Shown one piece after another: positions 17,181 through 23,568 of a DNA stretch of 35,898 nt. Position 1 is the first letter of the stretch, and each line of letters opens with the position of its first letter. Where the stretch lies: contig NZ_JAQGCZ010000027.1 of the NCBI RefSeq assembly GCF_027706845.1, positions 1 through 35,898 of the forward strand, read 5' to 3'. A program made the translations under genes and the position numbers. The notes beneath the pieces were generated by a model that was not told the origin of the DNA, ran no database searches, and saw only the letters and a list, made by a program, of their open reading frames with translations. The DNA comes from Mycolicibacterium sp. BiH015 (GTDB taxonomy: Bacteria > Actinomycetota > Actinomycetes > Mycobacteriales > Mycobacteriaceae).

Positions 17181-18064
17181 TCGGCGAGCGTCCTGTTCAG
17201 GAACGTCAGCTGATCGGTCGCCGTCTTGTCGAACCAATCGTTGCCGGGCCAGACATCGAAGTGGTTGCACGGGTAGTGGTGCACCTGCGCCCTCCCGTGG
17301 GCCGCCGTTGCGGCCACGGCCCCGGCAGGCACGTACTGGTCGAAGTCGGCGATCTGCACCAGTAGCGGGCACCGCAGCTTCTTGGCTGCCGCTGTGGTAC
17401 GCACGCCGAGCACCTGCAGGCCGATGGAGCTGTCGATCTCATTGCGCCACGTCGGGCCGGCGAGCGCGGTGTAGCTCTCGTAGGCCCCATCGAGGGCGGG
17501 GGCGCCGGATTCGCCCACCGGAGACACCAACGGCATCAATGTCGGAGCTCTGCCGCGCCCCACCGCGATCCGACTCCTCACACCGGTTAGCGTCCAGCGC
17601 AGTGAGGTGACGATGTTGCGGGACGCAGCGGCGCGGCTGCTGACCGCAAGCCCACTTGTCAACGGCGTCAATGCGATCACTGCGCCGACGTCGTCTCGCT
17701 CTGCGGCCACCCGCAGTACGTGACCGCCGGAGAACGATGCGCCCCACAGGGCGATCCGGTTGGTATCGACCCCGGGCAGCTTCTGGGTGGCCGCAATCGC
17801 CGCGTGATAGTCGTCGATCTGTCGACGCACCGAGAGCGATTGACGCGGCATACCTCCCGACGCGCCAAATCCGCGGTAGTCGAAGGCCACCACGTCGAAC
17901 CCGGCGGCGGCGAACCGTCGTGCGAAAGGTTCCAGGCCCGAATCCTTCGTGCCGCCGAAACCGTGGGCCATCACCACCGCCGGGCGGTTCTCCCCCGAGG
18001 CGCTGAAATGCCATGCGCTGCAGTCGTCCTCGCCGCTGATGAAGCTGATCTCCGTGTACGACAT
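17174..18064 (-). CDS. Alpha/beta-hydrolase
   Basis: 296 aa from ATG 18064, which overlaps the FMO stop; GTG 18067 is an alternative. Alpha/beta-hydrolase features are the oxyanion segment MAHGFGGTKDSG near 33, FDYRGFGASGG near 61, and the nucleophile elbow WGASFSGGH (nucleophile Ser112, with Ser in place of the usual first Gly). A later Asp (IADFDQYVP) and His (PCNHFDVW) would complete the triad. Esterase, lactonase or C-C hydrolase activity is possible. Coupling to a flavin monooxygenase suggests hydrolysis of an ester or lactone made by that enzyme. This is inference from context. Confidence 0.85.
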   Translation of the reverse strand: MSYTEISFISGEDDCSAWHFSASGENRPAVVMAHGFGGTKDSGLEPFARRFAAAGFDVVAFDYRGFGASGGMPRQSLSVRRQIDDYHAAIAATQKLPGVDTNRIALWGASFSGGHVLRVAAERDDVGAVIALTPLTSGLAVSSRAAASRNIVTSLRWTLTGVRSRIAVGRGRAPTLMPLVSPVGESGAPALDGAYESYTALAGPTWRNEIDSSIGLQVLGVRTTAAAKKLRCPLLVQIADFDQYVPAGAVAATAAHGRAQVHHYPCNHFDVWPGNDWFDKTATDQLTFLNRTLADQ

Positions 18065-19401
18065 CACACTGCCTCGGCAACCTTGACCGCCCGTTTGAGC
18101 CCCGCCGGGATCTCACGTGTGCGCAGATCGTGTTCGTAGATGAAGTAGTCGACCTGCTGGGTGTGCCGCGGGCGGTCGGTGCAGTGCCCGGCATGCAATT
18201 GTTGGTCGGCGTCGATCACCCGCTCCATCTCGTCCCTCGGCGGCAGCGCGTACCGCCCCACGGCGTAGGCGGCGAGCAGCCTGGCTTGGCACTCGACGAA
18301 CGGGAACAGCGTCGGCACCGCTTGTGCGAACCCCATGAACACCAGGTTGTCGAGGCCGGGCAGGAACATCCGCTTGTAGAGCCGCAGAGTGTTGCCGGGG
18401 GCGCTGATGAAGTCGGCGTCGAAGAACGGGAACGTGATGTTGTAGCCGGTGGCGTAGATGATGACGTCGAATTCGCTGCTGCTCCCGTCGACGAAGTGCA
18501 CGGTGTGACCGTCCAGGCGCGCCACATTCGGCTTGGGCGTGACGTCGCCGGAACCCAGCCGCAGGGGCAGTTCGACGGACTGTGTCGGATGCGCCTCGAA
18601 CAATTTGTGATCAGCCGGCGGCAGCCCGTACATCGTCGGATCGGTGCCCAGCATCGGTGCGATGAACTGAACCGCCTTGCGCTGCCACGACAGTGGCAGG
18701 TACGGCGACGTACGGAACAACGTGTCGCCCGGCCTGCCCGCGATGTATTTGGGCACGATCCACGCTGACGATCTCGTCGACAGGGTCACGTCGTTGCGCA
18801 ATGCCTTCGAGGACAGTTCGACCGTGATGTCGGCGGCGCTGTTGCCGATGCCGACGACGAGGATGCGCTTGCCGGTGAGCTCCAGAGGTGTGGTCGGATC
18901 GATGTAGGCGTGCGAGTGGATCGAGTCGCCGGCGAAGGTACCGGGAAAATCGGGGAGCCGCGGATCCCAATGGTGCCCGTTGCCGACGACGAGTAGATCG
19001 AAGCGACGTTCGGCCCCCGCCTGGTCACGGATGAGCCAGCCGCCGTCCTCGGCCCTCGCCGCATGGACCACGCCGTTGCCGAACTCGATGTGATCCAGTA
19101 ATCCGAAGACGTCGGCATAGTCGTCGAGATAAGCCTTGACCTCGGAGTGATGCGGGAACGACGGATAGTGCGCGGGCATCGGATAGTCCTTGAACGACAA
19201 CCGATCCTTGGACGTGTCGATGTGCAGCGAGCGGTAGGCACTGCTGTGCCCGTTCGGATTGCCGAACGCCCAGTTGCCGCCGATGCGGTCGGACGTCTCG
19301 AAGGTGGTGTACGGGACGCCGTAGTCCTTGAGCATTTTGCCCGCGGTGAGGCCGCTGATGCCGGCCCCGATGACCGCGACCTGTGGGTGTGTTGGGTTCA
19401 C
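18064..19401 (-). CDS. Flavin-containing monooxygenase (FMO-type)
   Basis: 445 aa, GTG start with GAGGAG at 19407-19412. The FAD site GAGISG is at 12-17, the NADPH site GIGNSA at 184-189, and the FMO fingerprint FxGxxxHxxxY at 156-166 (FAGDSIHSHAY). The last residue is Tyr, as in FMOs, rather than the Trp-Pro of classical Baeyer-Villiger enzymes; some FMOs still oxygenate ketones. A late motif, ATGYNITFPFF, is also typical. It should use NADPH and O2 on a soft nucleophile or a ketone. It is the first gene of a two-gene operon with the hydrolase and has a recognisable promoter upstream. Confidence 0.92.
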   Translation of the reverse strand: MNPTHPQVAVIGAGISGLTAGKMLKDYGVPYTTFETSDRIGGNWAFGNPNGHSSAYRSLHIDTSKDRLSFKDYPMPAHYPSFPHHSEVKAYLDDYADVFGLLDHIEFGNGVVHAARAEDGGWLIRDQAGAERRFDLLVVGNGHHWDPRLPDFPGTFAGDSIHSHAYIDPTTPLELTGKRILVVGIGNSAADITVELSSKALRNDVTLSTRSSAWIVPKYIAGRPGDTLFRTSPYLPLSWQRKAVQFIAPMLGTDPTMYGLPPADHKLFEAHPTQSVELPLRLGSGDVTPKPNVARLDGHTVHFVDGSSSEFDVIIYATGYNITFPFFDADFISAPGNTLRLYKRMFLPGLDNLVFMGFAQAVPTLFPFVECQARLLAAYAVGRYALPPRDEMERVIDADQQLHAGHCTDRPRHTQQVDYFIYEHDLRTREIPAGLKRAVKVAEAV

Positions 19402-19424
19402 CGTCGCTCCTCACGCCAAATGGC

Positions 19425-19453
19425 AATGTAGGAGCGTTTTTGACGAACGTCAA
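19425..19453 (-). promoter_or_regulatory. SigA-type promoter overlapping a palindrome, before the FMO gene
   Basis: On the minus strand the -35 TTGACG (19453-19448) and the -10 TACATT (19430-19425) are separated by exactly 17 bp. Transcription would start near 19418, giving a leader of about 17 nt that includes the GAGGAG ribosome site. The -35 is half of a palindrome, TTGACGAACGTCAA (19440-19453), which could be an operator for a repressor of the FMO-hydrolase operon. Confidence 0.6.
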
Positions 19454-19490
19454 TAGATCCTGACGCTTGTCGCGTTCGGGTCTTCCGGCG

Positions 19491-19943
19491 TCAGCCGATG
19501 AACCGGACGATGGACTCGGCGACCGCCGCCGGCTTTTCCGAGCCTTCGATTTCCACAGTGGTGCGCAGCGTCGCCTGCACCGCGTTGTCGAGTTGAGCGA
19601 CCCCCGCGATTTCGGCCCGTGCACGCAGTTTGGCGCCCACTCGCACCGGCGTGATGAACCGAACCTTGTTGTAGCCATAGTTGATCGCCATCGCGACGTT
19701 GTCGACGGAGTACAGCTGATGGGTGAAATGCGGAAGCAGAGACAGCGTCAGCAGTCCGTGCGCGATGGTGCCACCGAACGGCCCGTCGGCAGCGCGCGCG
19801 GGATCGACGTGAATCCACTGGTGGTCTTCGGTCGCATCCGCGAACAGATTGACCCGGTCCTGGGTGATCTCCAGCCACTCGGTGGGTCCGAGCTGGGCGC
19901 CCTCGGCCGCAACGAACTCGGCCAGGTCCTTGAACTTCTTCAC
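19491..19943 (-). CDS. MaoC-like (R)-specific enoyl-CoA hydratase-type protein
   Basis: 150 aa, the usual size for a single hotdog domain. GTG start with a strong AAAGGAGG at 19950-19957. The catalytic dyad matches the R-hydratase pattern D-x4-H: Asp40 and His45 in EDHQWIHVDPARA, followed by the IAHGLLTLSLLPHF helix. It should hydrate an enoyl-CoA to the (R)-3-hydroxyacyl-CoA or run the reverse. Because the crotonases here have altered active sites, this may be the true hydratase of the pathway. It is a single gene with its own upstream region; hairpins lie about 65-100 bp before the start. Confidence 0.9.
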   Translation of the reverse strand: MKKFKDLAEFVAAEGAQLGPTEWLEITQDRVNLFADATEDHQWIHVDPARAADGPFGGTIAHGLLTLSLLPHFTHQLYSVDNVAMAINYGYNKVRFITPVRVGAKLRARAEIAGVAQLDNAVQATLRTTVEIEGSEKPAAVAESIVRFIG

Positions 19944-20007
19944 GCCGCGCCTCCTTTGAAGCCTCTCTGCGATGTCGGATCGTGCTCGACCGTACGCGTG
20001 CCGATCC

Positions 20008-20045
20008 GGCGCTCACTGTGCCACAGAGCGCCATCCTGCGATGGC
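20008..20045. repeat. Two adjacent hairpins, partial copy of a dispersed repeat
   Basis: The first stem is GGCGCT-CA-CTGTG / CACAG-AGCGCC at 20008-20032 with a single-base loop and a 2-nt bulge. The second is GCCATC-CTGC-GATGGC at 20030-20045. The segments GCCACAG and CCTGCGATGGCAA also occur, adjacent to each other, in the inverted repeat at 26341-26395, so the two loci seem to share a repeat family. Here an 8-bp insertion lies between the two segments. Confidence 0.45.
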
Positions 20046-20292
20046 AATCGATCGCTCGTTCTGCGCCATTCCCGTACCCCGGTTGACCGAAATCCGTAAG
20101 CGCCCGCACTTGATGAAATCGACATGACGAATGGGGAACTACGAGTCCGGCGGCGCGCCACGCACTCGTCAATTAGATGCCAGTTCTCATAGTGAAGCGG
20201 CCACGCAAAGGCGCGTCAGCAAATTTTTTGTCATGCTCATCGACGTCAGAATTAATTCGCTGGGAACGTGCCTCGATAAAGTCATAAAGATC

Positions 20293-20310
20293 GGTTACCT
20301 ACCGGTAACC
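20293..20310. promoter_or_regulatory. 18-bp palindrome upstream of the acyltransferase-moeY-dcpA operon
   Basis: Perfect 7-bp arms GGTTACC/GGTAACC flank the spacer TACC. An AT-rich TATATT hexamer follows at 20322-20327. The arrangement resembles a dimeric repressor site beside a promoter. It is about 360 bp before the first gene start, so a long leader or a second promoter would be needed. The binding protein is unknown. Confidence 0.45.
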
Positions 20311-20670
20311 ATTCGACATCCTATATTTTTCGATGCCACCGGCCAATGGGTTCCATCGCAGGCCACACGGCCCGCAGCAACAACGCGATTCTGTCTGGCG
20401 AAGCGCATTGTTCATCGGCTGCCTGCACACATTGTTCGCTATGCGATCGGTCTGGATATTATGACCTGCAAGGATATCGATCCTATTGATAGCCCGCCAA
20501 TCGTCTTCGCGCGGGAACCGCCTTCACGACAATCTCGCGATCTCCGGTAATTGCCTCACATTGCTGATCGATAACTAGTAATACCCGTGCTTGCAGCGCG
20601 ATACTTGACATGCGTGCAGATAACGTCACGTACCCCCACGAAGTCCAGTCGAGTTCGAAGGCTGGCGCAG

Positions 20671-21441
20671 ATGAATGGACGCGTAATGACCACCCCCGAA
20701 ATTCGCTCTGCCACAGCCGATTGCGCAAACCCAGCGACGACGAGCCCGAGCTACTGGGATCCTGCAATCGAATGCACCATCGTCTATGCCACCCCGACCA
20801 CCGAGCGCGACCTCTGGAAGGACTACGTCCGAGGCGCCTGTGAGAGTTACCGGAAGCACGGCGTCGCCGCAGCCCTCGATGCCGACGCCCTGCGCTCCGG
20901 ACGTGACACCGCCCTGTTCGCCGCGTGCGTCGATGCGGCGGGACACGTGATCGGCGGCATCCGCGCGCGAGGCCCGTACCGCTCTGCAGACGAGTGCCAC
21001 GCCGTCAAGGAGTGGGACGGACAGGTCGGCCAGGATGCCGTCTACAAGATGGTGGCCGACCGCATCCCCTTCGGCGTCGCCGAGATGAAGACAGCATGGG
21101 TCACCGACGATCCGGAGGCGGGCCGCCGGGTCACAAACGCCATCGCCCGCACCCCTCTGCACACCATGACCCTGCTCGACATCCAGTTCGTCGTCGCCAC
21201 CGCAGCGACTTACGTACTCAAGCGATGGCTGACCTCAGGGGGCGTGCTGGCGTCCAAGATTCCGGCCACGTCGTATCCGGATCATCGATATGACACGAAG
21301 CTGGCATGGTGGGATCGTACGAGCTTTGCGAAGCACGCTGCGCCCGCGCAGGTTTCGAAGTTCTTCGCCGAACAGCGCCAGATGTCTGCAGCTATGGAAC
21401 CGAGGAGATCACCAGCCGTGAGCGACGCAGCCACTCGATGA
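20671..21441 (+). CDS. Acyltransferase-like protein (GNAT/autoinducer-synthase-like), probable Rv1356c-type
   Basis: 256 aa from ATG 20671 (AAGG at 20658-20661); ATG 20686 is an alternative. I do not recognise a characterised enzyme. The core TALFAACVDAAGHVIGGIRARGP resembles the paired strands of a GNAT or LuxI/FeeM-like N-acyl transferase fold, and FGVAEMKTAWV and YPDHRYDTKLAWWDR look conserved. No signal peptide or membrane segment is seen. The length and the position before a moeY-type gene agree with what I recall of M. tuberculosis Rv1356c. Its stop overlaps the next start (ATGA), so the products are probably made in fixed ratio and may act together. Function is inferred with low certainty; expression as a gene is well supported. 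Confidence 0.75.
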   Translation: MNGRVMTTPEIRSATADCANPATTSPSYWDPAIECTIVYATPTTERDLWKDYVRGACESYRKHGVAAALDADALRSGRDTALFAACVDAAGHVIGGIRARGPYRSADECHAVKEWDGQVGQDAVYKMVADRIPFGVAEMKTAWVTDDPEAGRRVTNAIARTPLHTMTLLDIQFVVATAATYVLKRWLTSGGVLASKIPATSYPDHRYDTKLAWWDRTSFAKHAAPAQVSKFFAEQRQMSAAMEPRRSPAVSDAATR

Positions 21442-23552
21442 CCGCCGCCGATGTGCACGAATCCACCCACCGCGCAGTGCTGCTGGATGCCACCGCAGAT
21501 GCGCACGAGATCGCCCGGCTCCGCGCAGACGGCCGGATCGAGTTCATCGACCGCTTACCCGAAGACGATCGTGACACGCTGACCGCGCTGTGGGCGTATT
21601 ACCCGTGGCGTCGGGCTGCCGTGCGGGTGTTGGGCCCCGACGTGTTCCAGCGCGTGCGTCTCGACCGGAATCGCCACCTCATCACCGACGACGAACTGTC
21701 GCGCCTCTCGACCCTGCGTGTCGGCGTCGTGGGACTCAGTGTGGGGCATGCGATTGCGCATGCCCTGGCCGCCGAGGGACTCTGCGGCGAACTGCGGCTC
21801 GCCGACTTCGACGACCTCGAACTGACCAATCTCAACCGGGTACCTGCCTCGGTCTTCGACATCGGGGTCAACAAGGCCGTCGCGTGTGCCAGGCGAATCG
21901 CCGAGCTCAATCCGTATCTCCCGGTGCAGGTTCTGAGTTCTGGCATCACAGCCGAGTCGATCGACGCGTTCCTCGACGACCTCGACGTCGTGATCGAGGA
22001 ATGCGACTCCCTCGACGTCAAGGTTCGGGTCCGGGAGGGGGCGCGCACACGTCGGCTGCCGGTGTTGATGGCCACCAGCAGCGGCGGCCTGCTCGACGTC
22101 GAGCGTTTCGACGAAGAACCGCAGCGTCCGGTCTTCCACGGTCTCCTCGGCGACGTGAACGCCGAGCATCTGGCGAGCCTGAGCAGTAAGGACAAGGTGC
22201 CCCATGTGCTCAGGGTCATCGACGCCGCGGTGTTACGACCGCGGATGCAGGCCTCCCTCCTCGAGGTGGGCAAGACGTTGTCGACGTGGCCTCAGCTGTC
22301 CTCGGAAGTCGCCATCGGTGCCGCCACGGTGGCCGAGGCGGTGCGGCGCCTCGGGCTCGGCGAGACGCTGCACTCGGGGCGGGTAAAGGTCGACGTCCCC
22401 GCAATCCTTGACGACATCAGAGACCCGATGCACGGGCACTTCGCGCCCGGCGGGCAGACCGCCGGCCCACCGGAGGCGGCCCCGCCGGCGACAACACCGC
22501 CGACCGGCGACGCGCTCACGGCGATCGCCGCCGCGGCGGCACGCGCACCCTCGGGCGGGAACACCCAGCCGTGGACGTTCGACGTCGGCGACGACACGCT
22601 GACGATCCGGGTCGACCCCCATCTCACGTCGGCCATGGACATCGGCTTCCGCGGCAGTGCCGTAGCCGTGGGCGCAGCCACCTTCAACGCCAGGGTGGCT
22701 GCTGCCGCCCACGGGTTGACGGCCGATGTCGAATACCGCCGCGGGGACGAGTCCTCGCCGTTGCGCGCCGTCGTACGCATCCGCTCCAACGGGCACAGCG
22801 AGCTCGCGAATCAGTTCGACGCGATGCTGCGGCGCGAGACGAACCGCCATCGTGGCGTCCGGGTGGACATCGCAGCGGAGGTCGTCGCTTCCCTGACGCA
22901 CATCGCCGAGACGGAAGGTGCGCGGCTGCGGCTGATCACCGCAGCCGCGGATATCGACGGCGTGGCATCGGTGCTCGCCGAGGCCGACCGCATCAGGTAT
23001 CTGACCCCGCTCCTGCATTCGCAGATGATCAGCGAACTTCGCTGGCCCGGGGATCCCAGTCCCGACACGGGGATCGACATCAGGAGTCTCGAGCTCGCCG
23101 ATGCCGACCTGGCGTTCCTGGACATCCTCCGCAGCGGTGCGGTGATGGGCCATCTCGCCGACTGGAACGCGGGCTCGGCGTTGGGTGAGGCGACGCGCTC
23201 GGCGCTGTCGAACGCCGCGGGCGTCGCCCTGCTCTCGGTGCGGGGCAGCGAGCTTGCCGACTACGCGCGCGGGGGATCAGCACTCGAAGCGGTGTGGATC
23301 GCCGCGCAAGAAGAAAATTTAGCTGTTCAACCTATCTCACCTGCATTCCTGTACGCCCGGGAGCCTCGGGAACTCGACGCGCTGTCGCGGGCGTACTCAC
23401 AGCAGCTCGCGGACCTGCAATACTCTCTCGAAACGTTGTTTGACATCGAGTCGGATGAGTCGCCGATCCTGATCCTCAGGCTCTGCCGCGCACCCCGTCC
23501 GTCGGTGTCGAGCCGGCGTCGACAACCACCCGGTCGATCCACAGCGACCTGA
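21438..23552 (+). CDS. moeY: ThiF/E1-like adenylyltransferase fused to a nitroreductase domain (MoeY type)
   Basis: 704 aa from ATG 21438. After a helical N-terminus, an E1-like domain covers about 90-330: VGVVGLSVGHAIA (glycine loop altered to GLSVG), LADFDDLELTNLNR for ATP-Mg, NKAVACARRIAELNP and Asp190 in ECDSLD. A proline-rich linker (about 340-357) leads to a nitroreductase-like FMN domain (about 358-690) with APSGGNTQPW. No CxxC zinc site is seen. Size, domain order and neighbours match M. tuberculosis Rv1355c, annotated MoeY from similarity to molybdopterin enzymes. That role is doubtful: no MoaD-like protein is nearby, and the FMN domain suggests adenylation plus oxidation or reduction of an unknown acid. 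The cyclic-di-GMP enzyme starts 16 bp downstream. Confidence 0.88.
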   Translation: MTAADVHESTHRAVLLDATADAHEIARLRADGRIEFIDRLPEDDRDTLTALWAYYPWRRAAVRVLGPDVFQRVRLDRNRHLITDDELSRLSTLRVGVVGLSVGHAIAHALAAEGLCGELRLADFDDLELTNLNRVPASVFDIGVNKAVACARRIAELNPYLPVQVLSSGITAESIDAFLDDLDVVIEECDSLDVKVRVREGARTRRLPVLMATSSGGLLDVERFDEEPQRPVFHGLLGDVNAEHLASLSSKDKVPHVLRVIDAAVLRPRMQASLLEVGKTLSTWPQLSSEVAIGAATVAEAVRRLGLGETLHSGRVKVDVPAILDDIRDPMHGHFAPGGQTAGPPEAAPPATTPPTGDALTAIAAAAARAPSGGNTQPWTFDVGDDTLTIRVDPHLTSAMDIGFRGSAVAVGAATFNARVAAAAHGLTADVEYRRGDESSPLRAVVRIRSNGHSELANQFDAMLRRETNRHRGVRVDIAAEVVASLTHIAETEGARLRLITAAADIDGVASVLAEADRIRYLTPLLHSQMISELRWPGDPSPDTGIDIRSLELADADLAFLDILRSGAVMGHLADWNAGSALGEATRSALSNAAGVALLSVRGSELADYARGGSALEAVWIAAQEENLAVQPISPAFLYAREPRELDALSRAYSQQLADLQYSLETLFDIESDESPILILRLCRAPRPSVSSRRRQPPGRSTAT

Positions 23553-23568
23553 ACCAGGACGGAGGTCA

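Larger units (their letters stand above)
19944..20670. other. 727-bp intergenic control region between maoC-like and acyltransferase-like genes
   Basis: This is the longest gene-free stretch in the window and is visibly richer in A+T than the genes, especially 20220-20340 and 20400-20600. It holds hairpins at 20008-20045, a GGTTACC/GGTAACC palindrome at 20293-20310, an AT-rich TATATTTTT tract at 20322-20330 and a perfect TTGACA at 20605-20610 without a well-spaced -10. A 139-codon open frame at 20131-20550 has poor third-position G+C and no ribosome site, so I do not call it. I see no riboswitch with a convincing core. Confidence 0.5.

Noticed and set aside
20281..20360. Possible cyclic-di-GMP (GEMM) riboswitch, because CCGGTAGGTAACCGAT appears on the minus strand
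   Set aside because: The conserved GEMM core (CGCAAAG-like and tetraloop receptor parts) is absent and it points away from the c-di-GMP gene.
20131..20550. 139-codon open frame in the intergenic region
   Set aside because: Third codon positions are not G+C-rich, there is no ribosome site, and the sequence reads as low-complexity basic peptide without motifs.
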